The position numbers and the translations under genes are program-made. A stretch of DNA of 64,000 nt, taken from the IMG/VR virus record IMGVR_UViG_3300019776_000919, positions 105,714 to 169,713 of that record; one strand, 5' to 3'. Below are positions 7,881-17,597 of the stretch, piece by piece. The notes beneath the pieces were generated by a model. The model made no database searches and was not told the origin of the DNA. It worked only from the letters and a program-made list of their open reading frames with translations. The stretch comes from a virus. The stretch's first letter is position 1, and each line of letters starts with the position of its first letter.

Positions 7881-8459
7881 GTCAAAAGCCAGTTTTTTTC
7901 TAGGCTGTTGTAATTTGTCCGGAATTTGTGGCAGAAATTGTTCCAGTAAAATCAGGGAAGAGCCACTTTTTATTTTTTCATTTTTCAAAAAGTGGCTTCA
8001 GGAGTTCCAGTCTTTATTGGTAAAATAGGGTCAAAAGCCAGTTTTCCACTTTTTTTGGAAAAAATATACATACTCTATGAGAGAGAAAAAAATTTCTGGA
8101 AAAATGGAATTCAATATTGTAATATTAAAGTGCCAGTAAAACATACACTTATATATATATATATATATTACTTCTCCTGAGATCTATATTATATATATAT
8201 ATAAGGGACATATTTGTGGCTTTAATGTGTTGATATTTTTTTCCAGAAATTTTCTCTCACACAGAGTATGTATATTTTTTCCAAAAAAAAGTGGAAAACT
8301 GGCTTTTGACCCTCTTTCCCCTGTGGATACTAGAACTCTTGAAGCCACTTTTTGAAAAAACGAAAAATAAAAACTGGCTCTTCCCTGATTTTACTGGGAC
8401 AATTTCTGCCAAAATTTTCGGACAAAACTGGCAAGCAAAAATAAAAACTGGCTTTTGAT
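7881..8459. repeat. Giant imperfect inverted repeat, possible origin
   Basis: About 580 bp of non-coding DNA between divergent transcription units. The arms pair around a centre near 8170. GTCAAAAGCCAGTTTTCC at 8030-8047 pairs with its reverse complement at 8293-8310. A block from TCCAGTAAAATCAGGGAAGA (7942) pairs with the block ending near 8399. AGCCACTTTTT pairs with AAAAAGTGGCT in the same way. The outermost GTCAAAAGCCAGTTTTT at 7881 pairs with a near copy ending at about 8458. The core holds (AT)n tracts at about 8150-8168 and 8188-8202. The motif AACTGGCTTTTGA occurs four times (two per orientation) and AACTGGCTCTT once more. No gene is credible inside. Candidate replication origin, packaging or recombination site. 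Confidence 0.85.
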
Positions 8460-8588
8460 GTTATTGCACCAATTTAGTGCCGATACGAATTAAGAGGTTT
8501 GGTTAAATTTCACATATACAAGAGTCGAATATAAGTCAACTTGTCTTTCAGTTAAAATTCCTATACAATCTAAGTTCCTAACTCAAAC

Positions 8589-10403
8589 ATGTCTTCTTTA
8601 AATCAACCCCCATTAACCCCAGGTTTTGGTAATTACAGCGGCCTAGCAGGGGGCAGTCACGCACAGACAAAAAATCCCTTCTATTCAGTAGGTAATCAAT
8701 TCCTACCTAGAAATCTTCACGATGTTATTAAGTGGGTTAGATTTATTACTGTTCAAAGCCCGGTAACTACCGAGGTTTTACGTAAGCTATCTACTTATCC
8801 AATCACTAAGTTCACTTACGACATCAAGGACCCTGCTTTAAAAGACAAGTATGAAAACATAGCTAAAAGCTTTAAGCTCAAGTCTGTGCTTCATGATATT
8901 GGTTTTCAATATCACACACTTGGAAATGTCTTCATCAGTGTTAATTTCCCTATTCAACGTTTTTATGCTTGCCCTACTGAAGGGTGTGGAGCTTCTTTCT
9001 CCGCTTCAAAGGCGTCGTTCTTGACTTTTAAGAACTACTCTATGAAAGGGGTTTGTCCTAAATGCACAAACGACAATATCTTCAGGAGAGTTGATACTAA
9101 GAGTACCAATATTGATGACATGAACGTCATTGTGTGGGACCCTGTAAATATCTCTGTTAACAATAATCCTATTACTGGGAAGAGTGAGTACTATTACACT
9201 ATCCCGAATGAAATAAAAAGAAAAATCCAAGAAGGCGACAGATTCCTTCTAGATTCTATACCTTGGGAATTCGTAGAAGCTGTTAAAGAGAAAAAACAAT
9301 TTAAATTTGAAAGCAATAGAATATTTCACCTGAAGAATCTGGACATGGGTTTTTCAGTGAACGGAATCTCTGTCCCCCCTCTCGTTAGTCATTTCAGTTT
9401 GGTTTTCTATCAAGCCACGTTGCGTAAAGCGAATGAGAGCATTGCTACTGACTTCATGGCTCCACTTAGAGTAATTTATCCTCAACCTCAAACTGCCAAT
9501 TCTGACCCCGTTGTAAGCTTATCAATGAGAAACTTCTCCAATAGGATGGAAGAAGCTATGATTAAACATAAGCAAGACAATAACCACGTTCTTATTGCCC
9601 CGGTACCTATCGGGTATCAAGCAGTTAGCGGGGAAGGTAAGACTTTGTTGGTTAATCAAGAAATTGCTCAAGCTGAGGAATCTTTGCTATTGAGCATGGG
9701 TGTAAGTAGAGAATTGCTTAGTGGCACGACTAATTGGACCAGCTCTACTGTTGGTTTAAGAATGTTGAAGAATACATTGGATAGTTATGTTAATCAAATC
9801 CTTGAGCTATTGGACTGGATTTTTTCAACTAGCGCTACTTATTTAAATTTGCCTGTACGTAAGGTTGGACTTACTCCATTCCAACTTACGGATGATGATG
9901 CACTGAAAAGCATTCTGATTCAATTAACCCAGTCGGGTAATGTATCCATGACTACGATCTATGAATCGATGGGTAGGTCATATGAAGAAGAACTTGATCG
10001 TATTCGTGAAGAAGCTAAATTAAAGGCCCGTAATGACGTTCGTCAACAATTCGAAGTTGAACAAGCTCAGTACCTAGAAGGTTTAGAGATCAATAAGGAA
10101 AACAAGAAAGACGATGGATACATGGATGTACTTAAAATGTGTCAAGACATGGCTTCTCAACTTATCAATGCAGATGAGGGTACTACTCGTCAGGTCTTGA
10201 ATGAATTGAAAGTAACGGACTACGCTAAATACTTGATGGTATCCAAGTTAATAGAAGAAGGTAGAAAAACTCAAACCTTGCAAACTGATCAAGAGCTAGC
10301 GGCTCAAGCGCAGGATCCTAATTCCCCGAATGCCCCTAAGGGTGCGGATCCCGCGTCAAATCAAAGCACCGGGGGTCAACCTCAAGGTGACGCACCTGTT
10401 TAA
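8589..10403 (+). CDS. Portal protein with inserted zinc ribbon
   Basis: 604 residues. Layout fits a phage portal: N-terminal region around WVRFITVQSPVTTEVL, a central core with NGISVPPLVSHFSLVFYQATLRKA, the membrane-free stem region near QAEESLLLSMGVSRELL, and a C-terminal helical crown ending in a Gln/Pro/Asn-rich tail. Portals form the dodecameric ring at the capsid vertex for DNA entry and exit and tail attachment. Unusual is a Cys4 insertion (C128, C133, C156, C159) that looks like a zinc ribbon. It is the first rightward gene after the inverted repeat and is followed by RNA polymerase beta. The start ATG lacks a Shine-Dalgarno site. The call rests on fold-like features, not on a sharp signature. 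Confidence 0.75.
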   Translation: MSSLNQPPLTPGFGNYSGLAGGSHAQTKNPFYSVGNQFLPRNLHDVIKWVRFITVQSPVTTEVLRKLSTYPITKFTYDIKDPALKDKYENIAKSFKLKSVLHDIGFQYHTLGNVFISVNFPIQRFYACPTEGCGASFSASKASFLTFKNYSMKGVCPKCTNDNIFRRVDTKSTNIDDMNVIVWDPVNISVNNNPITGKSEYYYTIPNEIKRKIQEGDRFLLDSIPWEFVEAVKEKKQFKFESNRIFHLKNLDMGFSVNGISVPPLVSHFSLVFYQATLRKANESIATDFMAPLRVIYPQPQTANSDPVVSLSMRNFSNRMEEAMIKHKQDNNHVLIAPVPIGYQAVSGEGKTLLVNQEIAQAEESLLLSMGVSRELLSGTTNWTSSTVGLRMLKNTLDSYVNQILELLDWIFSTSATYLNLPVRKVGLTPFQLTDDDALKSILIQLTQSGNVSMTTIYESMGRSYEEELDRIREEAKLKARNDVRQQFEVEQAQYLEGLEINKENKKDDGYMDVLKMCQDMASQLINADEGTTRQVLNELKVTDYAKYLMVSKLIEEGRKTQTLQTDQELAAQAQDPNSPNAPKGADPASNQSTGGQPQGDAPV

Positions 10404-10416
10404 TACGTAATTTATA

Positions 10417-10704
10417 ATGGAATCACTTCAAAATCTAGACATAAAAACCAAGGGGAGTGCTACTCCTCTTTCAGCGTCTGCCGTACCTGGTTTTTTACCT
10501 TCGAATAAAAACGGAAATCTAAATAAGTTCAGGGTCCGATATCAGAAACTGAATATGGATGAACTCCCTGATATTGCCGAATTGGAAAAGATTGAAACTA
10601 GAGCAATCCATAATGAAGGTTGCTATATTCTTTCCAAGAAAGAGTTCCTGTTTATGGATAAGGTACTTATCCTAGTTCAATACTTAGAAGAAATTAAAGA
10701 ATAA
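10417..10704 (+). CDS. Hypothetical protein between portal and RNA polymerase beta
   Basis: 95 residues; ATG without Shine-Dalgarno, 14 bases after the portal stop and two bases before the RNA polymerase gene. Polar N-terminus, then a compact C-terminal half (FLFMDKVLILVQYLEEIKE). No family recognised. Tight spacing says it is co-transcribed with both neighbours. Confidence 0.75.
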   Translation: MESLQNLDIKTKGSATPLSASAVPGFLPSNKNGNLNKFRVRYQKLNMDELPDIAELEKIETRAIHNEGCYILSKKEFLFMDKVLILVQYLEEIKE

Positions 10705-10706
10705 AC

Positions 10707-13700
10707 ATGACTGATAAAATCAATGCCGTAACTGGAGATAAGTTAACTTATATCTTCTCGTCACCTAAGGAGATTAATGACAAGGTTGATAAAGTTCTAG
10801 TTAAAGGTTTGTCCACTCAGTTCCCAGTGGAAGGTAAGCACTTTCGTTTGGAAGTAGATAACATCCGTGCTGAAAGAAAGAACTATTCTCACGACGATGA
10901 AAAAACAGCTATCCTTCAGAGTAAGAGTCTGACGTACCCTATTAAAGCTAGGCTTAAACTTATTCGTAAAGACACCGGAGAGGTCGTAGATCAGAATCCT
11001 GACTTTACGCTTATGGATGGTTTCCATATGACTGAGAAGCATACTCTGCTCTATAAAGGTAATAACTACGGCGTTGCTAATCAATTACAATTGCTGCCCG
11101 GGGTTTATACCCGTATCGATAACGTGGGTGGGTTAGAGAGTCACTTTAACACTGGCTCAGGTAGAAGCTTTAAGGTTGAACTAGACCCCCAAACCGAACT
11201 TTTTACCATCACTCCTGATGGAACTAGTTCTAAGATTCCTGTTACTCCTCTACTTACTAAAGTATTCGGAGTAGGCCCTTTAGTAGCCAGCAAATACTTC
11301 TCTCCTGAAATCTGGGACAATAACGTTGCTGCTACTGCAGGTAAGGATGACCGCTTTGTAGCAGATCTCTATAGAAAACTAGTTTCTACTTCTAAACAAG
11401 ATCCTCATGCTTCTGTCCCTAAGATGGCTGAACAGCTGAGAGAATCTTTGGCTTCGTCTAAGCTTCACGCTAAGACTACTTTGGCTACGTTAGGGAAGTC
11501 GTTTGAAGGTATCAACGAAGAGACTATTCTTTTGGCGATGAAGAATCTAGCTGATACCGCTAGTAATAAGCGTAAAGAAGATAACCGTGACTCCCTGCAA
11601 TTTAAACGCGTTCAGAATCTTCCGGATTTCCTTAATACTCGTTTCTCTAAAGAGCACCAAGTTGTTAAGTTAATCAAGAGTAGAATGGCCCGGGAACTGG
11701 ATCGTATTAATCCTGAAAAACCCACGCTAAAAAATAGCTTAGTACCTAAGCCTTTCAACAAGTTCCTGTCCGGTTACCTCATGGATAGTAACCTAGTTGC
11801 TACCCCGCAAGAAACCAATCCTTTGGAGAGCATTGAAAACGTTGCTAAGGTAACTGTGTTAGGTGCTGGTGAAGGTGGTATCTCCTCTGATAGAGGCGTA
11901 CCTATCAGTGCCCGAGACATTGACCCATCCCATTTAGGTATCATTGACCCTAGCCGTACACCTGAAAGTGGACACGCTGGTATTGACCAGCGGTTTACCA
12001 TTACTGCAAGACGTGACGATGACGGTAATCTTTACGCTAGAGTAAAGGATAATAATGGCAAGATCAAATTCTTAAGTACTCAAGATATGATGTCTAGTAC
12101 TATCGGATTCCCCCATCAAGAACACAAGGGTAAGGTACAGGCTCAGATCAAAGGCGAATTGGGAGCTTGCGATGCTTCTGAAGTGGATTATTGGTTAGGT
12201 GACACCACTGACATGTACACAGTTACTACTAACTTAGTTCCATTCTTGAATAGCAACAGTCCGGGTAGACTTACTATGGCTGGTAAAGCTATTCCTCAAG
12301 CGCTGAGTCTGGTCAATAGAGAGGAGCCACTTGTTCAAACTACTAATGAGCATGGATTACCTTTTGTTAAATTACTAGCTAAGCTGGGAACTACTGTTGC
12401 CCCTCATGCGGGTACGGTCATGAAGGTTGATGGTAACTCAGTAGTTATCAAATCCCCTGAGGGAAAACTCACTTCTGTAAAAGCAGTTAAGAATCTTCCT
12501 TTTAATATGAAGGGTTTCCATGACGATGAAACTCCTTTGGTTAAAGTCGGAGATACTGTTCAGGAGCATGATCAACTATACGAGAGTAACTACACTAAGA
12601 ATGGAACTCTTGCCTTGGGTAAGAACTTAGAAGTAGCATATATTCCCTGGAAGGGTTATAACCACGAAGACGGATTGGTAATTAGCCAGTCTATAGCTGA
12701 CGGTTTATCTAGCCATCATGCTTATAAAGTTGACTATGAAATCAGCAACGAGTCTGTTCCTAAGAAAGCTTTGTTGGCCCGTTACTTCCCTGGTAAGTTG
12801 ACCAAAGAGCAACTAGACAAGCTCGATGATCGAGGTTTTGCTAAACCCGGCGTTACTCTTGAGCATGGAGACCCTGTATTTGCCGTTCTGGAGCATCGTG
12901 AGCCTACGCCTAGTGATAAGATGCTGGGTCGCTTACATAAGAGCTTAGTGACACCATACAAGCTCATTACTGAAGTATGGAATCATGATGAAGTCGGTAA
13001 GGTTGTTGATGCCCATACTGCAAGTAAGCAGGTTAGATTCATTATCCGTTCTGTAAAGAGTTTAGAAATTGGAGATAAGCTGACTGGACTACATGGCAAT
13101 AAGGGTATCGTATCTTTGATACTCCCTGACTCAAAGATGCCTTACAATAAGAACACTGGTAAGCCGGTTGACATTCTTTTGAACCCTGCTTCCGTTACTT
13201 CACGGGTTAACTTGGGGCAGCTCATGGAAACTGCAGCGGCTAAGATTGCTAAAGCTACTGGTAAGCCATATATGATCCATAACTTTAGTAAAGGTTCTAA
13301 CGTAGCCGAGCTTCAAGAAGAGCTAAAAAAACACGGGTTGTCTGATGCTGAGGATATTGTAGATCCGGAAACGAATCGTACATTGGGTAACATCCTTACC
13401 GGCCCCCAGTACTTTATTAAACTTTATAAAACGTCTGATCAAAACTGGTCGGCTAGAAATACTGGTGGGTATGATGCTAACAATCAACCTACTAAGGGTG
13501 GTGAAGAAGGGTCTAAGAGCGTAGGCTACATGGAAATGCTCGGTTTAATGGGTTCTAATGCTAGAAAGAATCTGAAAGAAATCGCTACCATTAAGAGTGA
13601 AAACAACCAGGAGTATTGGGATAAGTTTTTACAAGGTCAACCTCTACCTAAACCCAAAACTACGTTTGTATCTAAGAAGTTCTTAGATTATCTAACTGCA

Positions 13701-14099
13701 TCAGGCATCAAGACCACTATTCGTGATGGCGTTATTAAAGCTACCCCTTTGACAGACAAAGACATCCTTGCTATGTCAAATGGAGCTATTAAGAATTCAT
13801 CGATGATCAATGCTAAAACCTTAGGTCCTGACAAGGGTGGATTGTTTGACCCTGCGGTTACTGGTGGATTGGATGGAGAGAAATGGGCTCATTATAAGCT
13901 CGTTGAACCTATTCCTAATCCGTTGATGGAAAGACCCATTAAATCTGTTTTGGGTTTATCAACAAAGGATTTCGAAGACATTACCTTAGGTAAGATCGGA
14001 GTACATCGGGAGGGTGATGTGTTTCATTTACACGATATAGATACTGGCAACAGAATTAAATCTGTTAAAATATCTGCTCTAAATACTGCAGCAGAATAA
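10707..14099 (+). CDS. Phage RNA polymerase beta subunit
   Basis: 1130-residue homolog of bacterial RpoB, here as one chain. Recognisable catalytic regions: IIDPSRTPESGHAGI (about 411-425, matching the PIETPEGPNIGLI region), PWKGYNHEDGLVIS (about 648-661, matching PWNGYNFEDS), GDKLTGLHGNKGIVS (about 788-802, matching GDKMAGRHGNKGVIS with the active-site lysines), LNPASVTSRVNLGQLMETA (about 826-844), and the C-terminal clamp NWSARNTGGY (about 914). It would form the DNA-dependent RNA polymerase with the two beta-prime parts at 14.4 and 23.3 kb. Shorter than E. coli RpoB (1342), so peripheral lobes are reduced. Location among virion genes raises the possibility of a virion-packaged polymerase. 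Confidence 0.93.
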   Translation: MTDKINAVTGDKLTYIFSSPKEINDKVDKVLVKGLSTQFPVEGKHFRLEVDNIRAERKNYSHDDEKTAILQSKSLTYPIKARLKLIRKDTGEVVDQNPDFTLMDGFHMTEKHTLLYKGNNYGVANQLQLLPGVYTRIDNVGGLESHFNTGSGRSFKVELDPQTELFTITPDGTSSKIPVTPLLTKVFGVGPLVASKYFSPEIWDNNVAATAGKDDRFVADLYRKLVSTSKQDPHASVPKMAEQLRESLASSKLHAKTTLATLGKSFEGINEETILLAMKNLADTASNKRKEDNRDSLQFKRVQNLPDFLNTRFSKEHQVVKLIKSRMARELDRINPEKPTLKNSLVPKPFNKFLSGYLMDSNLVATPQETNPLESIENVAKVTVLGAGEGGISSDRGVPISARDIDPSHLGIIDPSRTPESGHAGIDQRFTITARRDDDGNLYARVKDNNGKIKFLSTQDMMSSTIGFPHQEHKGKVQAQIKGELGACDASEVDYWLGDTTDMYTVTTNLVPFLNSNSPGRLTMAGKAIPQALSLVNREEPLVQTTNEHGLPFVKLLAKLGTTVAPHAGTVMKVDGNSVVIKSPEGKLTSVKAVKNLPFNMKGFHDDETPLVKVGDTVQEHDQLYESNYTKNGTLALGKNLEVAYIPWKGYNHEDGLVISQSIADGLSSHHAYKVDYEISNESVPKKALLARYFPGKLTKEQLDKLDDRGFAKPGVTLEHGDPVFAVLEHREPTPSDKMLGRLHKSLVTPYKLITEVWNHDEVGKVVDAHTASKQVRFIIRSVKSLEIGDKLTGLHGNKGIVSLILPDSKMPYNKNTGKPVDILLNPASVTSRVNLGQLMETAAAKIAKATGKPYMIHNFSKGSNVAELQEELKKHGLSDAEDIVDPETNRTLGNILTGPQYFIKLYKTSDQNWSARNTGGYDANNQPTKGGEEGSKSVGYMEMLGLMGSNARKNLKEIATIKSENNQEYWDKFLQGQPLPKPKTTFVSKKFLDYLTASGIKTTIRDGVIKATPLTDKDILAMSNGAIKNSSMINAKTLGPDKGGLFDPAVTGGLDGEKWAHYKLVEPIPNPLMERPIKSVLGLSTKDFEDITLGKIGVHREGDVFHLHDIDTGNRIKSVKISALNTAAE

Positions 14100-14107
14100 T
14101 CTAAAAA

Positions 14108-14127
14108 AAGGAGGGTACGCCCTCCTT
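14108..14127. terminator. Bidirectional terminator
   Basis: Perfect eight-base-pair stem AAGGAGGG/CCCTCCTT with a TACG loop. An A-run on the left gives a U-run to leftward transcripts. It separates the rightward beta gene from the leftward 14138-14353 gene and probably ends the latter. Confidence 0.8.
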
Positions 14128-14137
14128 ATTCACATGC

Positions 14138-14353
14138 TTACTCTATATATCTATCTTCATTTGCAATTTCAATATCAATTGCATCTTCACGAAGCATGTC
14201 GTCCACCTGAGAGAGCCTCAACTTATTTATCTGTCTATTATCAGAACACAACTTGCAATTTCCATGGTTCCTACAACTTCTATCAAATCTTTTAGATCCC
14301 CGATACTCTTCTCTATCTTCTTTCCCGTATTTGATTGATTTATTTAGAGTCAT
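14138..14353 (-). CDS. Small Cys-rich protein, opposite strand between polymerase genes
   Basis: 71 residues, ATG at 14351-14353. The middle holds GSKRFDRSCRNHGNCKLCSDNR, a Cys/His cluster (C-x4-H-x-x-C-x-x-C style) that may bind zinc, and basic residues that could contact nucleic acid; the C-terminus is acidic. It lies on the opposite strand between the beta and beta-prime genes and is followed by a bidirectional hairpin terminator, which supports a real gene. Similar short CRNHG-type proteins occur in other phages as unknowns, from memory. Function not known. Confidence 0.72.
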   Translation of the reverse strand: MTLNKSIKYGKEDREEYRGSKRFDRSCRNHGNCKLCSDNRQINKLRLSQVDDMLREDAIDIEIANEDRYIE

Positions 14354-14396
14354 ATTATTTGTTCAAAATGAGGTAAAATTGTAAGGGATAATTCAA

Positions 14397-15551
14397 ATGA
14401 ATACAATAGATACCGATAGCTTAGTTACCGGCGGAGCAGCAATCAGAGATATGCTTTCTGCTATAGATGTCAAGTCTCAATTAGAAACTCTAAAAAAAGA
14501 TGTTTTGACTATTAAATCAACGTCTAAAAAAGACGCTATGATTAGGAAGATTAAATATCTTCACAGTCTGGATCAAATGGATAAAAAGCCTGATGACGCT
14601 TACATCCTGAACTACATGCCTGTCATCCCTCCTGTCAACCGTAGAACTTTATTCAAGGCTGGAAATCGTGCTGAACATGCAGATGTTACAACTTTGTATA
14701 AGGACCACATGCTAGTTAATAGCAAACTTGGTGAAATTAAGGACGACGTTGAAGGTTCGGAATTAAAAGATCAAAGAGCTGATTTGTACAACGGCGCTAA
14801 AGCCGTGATGGGATTAGGAGATGCTATCACTGGATCCAGTAGAGGAAAAACCCTTAAAGGTTTCTTGAAGCAGATTGCAGGAGAAACTGGTCCTAAGACA
14901 GGTTTTTTCCAAGCCAAAATTTTAAGTAAGAAGCAAGACTTTTCGGGTAGAGCTACTATTTACGCTGAACCCAATCTTGGCTTTAATGAAATCGCTTGCC
15001 CCGAAGATATGATCTGGGCTATGTATGAGTTTCACATCATTCGAGATTTAGTTAAGAACGGATATACTTATCCGGATGCTAAAAAAGCGGTTGAAAGTAG
15101 AAATGCGTCGGCACAATCTACTTTCAACAAGCTTATTAAGCAGATACCCATTATTGCTAACAGAGCACCTACTCTAATGCAAAGCAACATCACTGCTCAT
15201 TTCCCTGTGCCTATTAAAGGTAAAACATTGGGTATCAATCCGATACACTTACCAATGTACGCAGGGGACTTTGACGGCGATGCTTTAACGGTACACGTAC
15301 CGATTACTCCAGAGGCAATTGACGAGGCTAGAAGGAAGTTGCTTCCTGAGCATCACATGTACGACTTCCGTACAGGTTTGGGAAAATCTCTTATCGCCCC
15401 TGGTCACGAAGCCATTTTAGGATCACACTACTTGACTGATCCAGATATGACTCAGAACGTCAGAGAATTTGATTCTGAAGCGGATGTGTTAAAAGCCCTT
15501 GAAAAAGGTGAGATTCAAAAGAATACACCCATCAAGTTACGTGGCTCTTAA
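14397..15551 (+). CDS. RNA polymerase beta prime, N-terminal part
   Basis: 384 residues homologous to the catalytic first half of RpoC. The metal-binding loop is YAGDFDGDALTVHVP (DFDGD about 292-296, the NADFDGD equivalent with three Asp ligands for the catalytic Mg). Other matches: QKDFSGRATIY (about 180-190, matching DYSGRS) and NRAPTLMQSN. The protein lacks most of the N-terminal clamp and the first zinc site. It stops shortly after GSHYLTDPDM, which aligns near E. coli residue 500-550. The remainder of beta prime is encoded at 23262-25088, so the subunit must assemble from two polypeptides. Preceded by AAGGGA as a weak ribosome site. Confidence 0.93.
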   Translation: MNTIDTDSLVTGGAAIRDMLSAIDVKSQLETLKKDVLTIKSTSKKDAMIRKIKYLHSLDQMDKKPDDAYILNYMPVIPPVNRRTLFKAGNRAEHADVTTLYKDHMLVNSKLGEIKDDVEGSELKDQRADLYNGAKAVMGLGDAITGSSRGKTLKGFLKQIAGETGPKTGFFQAKILSKKQDFSGRATIYAEPNLGFNEIACPEDMIWAMYEFHIIRDLVKNGYTYPDAKKAVESRNASAQSTFNKLIKQIPIIANRAPTLMQSNITAHFPVPIKGKTLGINPIHLPMYAGDFDGDALTVHVPITPEAIDEARRKLLPEHHMYDFRTGLGKSLIAPGHEAILGSHYLTDPDMTQNVREFDSEADVLKALEKGEIQKNTPIKLRGS

Positions 15552-15796
15552 TTACCGAATCCAGTAGAGCTTTGTTGATTATCCGATCCAGTACCAAACC
15601 CTGATTGCACGTTACGTACAGAAGGGTTTGATCTAGGTTTAGGAACAGTGATAGCAAGCCGACTGGCCTTTGCTGCTATCGTTCCCCTGGATTTAGGAAT
15701 AACCTTTACTGCGTCTTGCAAACCGTTTCCGTTTTGGTACGCGTTTTTCAAAGCTTCAATCTCTGACTGTGTCCAGAAATAAGAAGAGTTTCCCAT
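15548..15796 (-). CDS. SANT/Myb-like DNA-binding protein
   Basis: 82 residues. Residues 8-50 fit a SANT/Myb helix-turn-helix: an initial Trp (FWTQSEIEALKNAY), middle helix, then TIAAKASRLAI as the recognition helix. The tail is Ser/Gly/Gln-rich and likely disordered. Such small proteins bind DNA and often act as regulators. Its stop overlaps the end of the convergent beta-prime gene by four bases. It is the last gene of the leftward 17.2-15.5 kb unit, directly after the AAA+ ATPase. Confidence 0.75.
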   Translation of the reverse strand: MGNSSYFWTQSEIEALKNAYQNGNGLQDAVKVIPKSRGTIAAKASRLAITVPKPRSNPSVRNVQSGFGTGSDNQQSSTGFGN

Positions 15797-15799
15797 GTG

Positions 15800-17158
15800 T
15801 TACACCGCCGACAGATAAGAGGTGTAATCGACAGTACGTTCAGCCACCTTAGTCAGGACAAGAACTACATTATCTTTTGTCTTGTACACAAACTCACCCG
15901 TATCTGCATTGATGGAGTGAACGTCTTTCTGGGTAAACGTGAAAATATCAGATTCTAAAATATCTGACAGAGCGACACTGAGAGTCGGTTTACCATTGAT
16001 AAATACGTTGTTAAAACTAAACTCCGGGTACTTATCACTAACTGCATTTTCTTGTTCATAGGAAGTCTTGGTTTCGGGGTTTTTCCGAACTTCCTCGTAA
16101 TAAGATGATAGTTCCCGAAACAGTTTTGCATTAAATGCCCCCTCATTGATTCCACCTAATTCAGAATTCAACACTGAAATATTCAGCGGCACCCTGATTT
16201 CAAAATGACAGTGGAAATTGATAGGGTTGATATTTAAAGTCGAATTACTAAGTAGATGGCTAGTAATCGGTTTTTGAAAAGCGGGGTGAATAATTACAGG
16301 TTCAAACCGGGTAACTGCATCTGATTCAGGCTTGGTATTAAGCATTGCAATTGCTTTACCTGCAGGCTCGTTATATAGATTCATTTCCCAGATCAGAGCA
16401 CTGAGAGAATCAAAGTTCAAAGACGAGAACAAGCTGCATACTGAAATCAGATCATTCATATGATCTTTATTCTTCAGATTGTCTTCGGCATATTCTTTGA
16501 CGAACTGATGCGACAAACCTTTGAAATTCAGATGGTAGTGAATCCGGCCCGGACGATTGCGAAGGTGTTGGTTGATCTTCGACAGATCATTGCTGGTAAG
16601 CAGGAACAGCTTCTTCGAGGGAAAAGTACCGTCTAGAACAGTGAGCAATGATTGCTGCTGTTCATCGTTAAATACTTTTTCAAATTCATCAAACAGAATA
16701 ATGCATTCTTGTTGAATAGAATACAGAAACTGAAAGAATTGCTCACCAACAACGGCTTCATTGATGACAAGAGTGGGGATGCCTGCGTTGGCACCTTGAA
16801 TAGAAATCAAACGAGCCAACAGGGTTTTACCACTGCCCTTGAGCCCATCCAGCAGCACACCCAAGTTACCTTTCTTTGATTGATAGGTATTCAGGATGCG
16901 ACTTGCTAAGGCCGGAGTCTCGCCATAAATCCTACCCATCTCCGGAAACGGAGAAGTCATCTCTAAAAAGAAACCCGTCTTGAGAGAAAACTTAACTAGA
17001 TAATTTCCAGCGGGAAGTTTATCGTGGATCGGAGGAGTAGATCCTTTGGTATGAGTGAAGAAATTCATACCTTGTTGGATAAAAGAAACTTGAGTCAAAT
17101 CCCGGATAGTTTCTTTTGAAATTTGAACTTGAATAGAAGTATTTTCGATATTGGACAT
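15800..17158 (-). CDS. AAA+ ATPase
   Basis: 452 residues. Walker A is GLKGSGKT (about 106-113), Walker B is CIILFDEFEKVF (about 160), sensor-1 is LLTSND and the second-region-of-homology arginines are in RNRPGRIHYH (about 208). Such modules form ring hexamers that remodel protein complexes. The N-terminal ~85 residues and the long C-terminal ~180 residues are not recognised and may bind the substrate. A different AAA+ protein of Bcs1-like type lies at 53.3-54.6 kb. The leftward unit is led by the 17180-17554 gene with a promoter at 17598-17627. Confidence 0.85.
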   Translation of the reverse strand: MSNIENTSIQVQISKETIRDLTQVSFIQQGMNFFTHTKGSTPPIHDKLPAGNYLVKFSLKTGFFLEMTSPFPEMGRIYGETPALASRILNTYQSKKGNLGVLLDGLKGSGKTLLARLISIQGANAGIPTLVINEAVVGEQFFQFLYSIQQECIILFDEFEKVFNDEQQQSLLTVLDGTFPSKKLFLLTSNDLSKINQHLRNRPGRIHYHLNFKGLSHQFVKEYAEDNLKNKDHMNDLISVCSLFSSLNFDSLSALIWEMNLYNEPAGKAIAMLNTKPESDAVTRFEPVIIHPAFQKPITSHLLSNSTLNINPINFHCHFEIRVPLNISVLNSELGGINEGAFNAKLFRELSSYYEEVRKNPETKTSYEQENAVSDKYPEFSFNNVFINGKPTLSVALSDILESDIFTFTQKDVHSINADTGEFVYKTKDNVVLVLTKVAERTVDYTSYLSAV

Positions 17159-17179
17159 GTACTATTACCTACAAAAAAA

Positions 17180-17554
17180 TTAAACAGCTTCAGGGGCGGG
17201 GTTAACCTTGCACAGGTCACCCATCAATTCAATAGTTTTAGAAAGAGCAATCCTGCGAGCTTTTAGGATACGATCAGGAATCGGTTCTGCGGTATGAATA
17301 CCCAGATTGGAGAATTCAGTTTTTCCAAATACAGGCTTACTGTATTCTGTAATGTCACCAAACACTTTACGGTACTGGTGGAGATGTTCCCACTTCCAGT
17401 TAAAAGTAACAGGGTCAAAATCCCCGGGTTTGGCGATTTCAGGGTGAAGTTTTTCGACTGAACTTAGAATCGCTAAGTCCGGTTCATTGCCCAGCAAAAC
17501 CATTTTTGCTGCAAGTTTATATACTTCAGGATCAGGTTGATTTGTGTTTGTCAT
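17180..17554 (-). CDS. Hypothetical protein
   Basis: 124 residues from ATG at 17552-17554. Contains a helical middle (VYKLAAKMVLLGNEPDLAIL) and a conserved-looking PGDFDPVTFNWKWEHLHQYR. No family recognised. First gene of the leftward unit that also carries the AAA+ ATPase and SANT protein; a TGGTATAAG promoter stands about 50 bases upstream. Confidence 0.7.
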   Translation of the reverse strand: MTNTNQPDPEVYKLAAKMVLLGNEPDLAILSSVEKLHPEIAKPGDFDPVTFNWKWEHLHQYRKVFGDITEYSKPVFGKTEFSNLGIHTAEPIPDRILKARRIALSKTIELMGDLCKVNPAPEAV

Positions 17555-17597
17555 ATTACGCGCGTATAGTAGACTAAAGAAACAAACTAAGTTGTTT

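Noticed and set aside
7992-8180. Small rightward frame inside the inverted repeat
   Set aside because: It lies wholly in palindromic AT-rich DNA, has low-complexity translation and no ribosome site.
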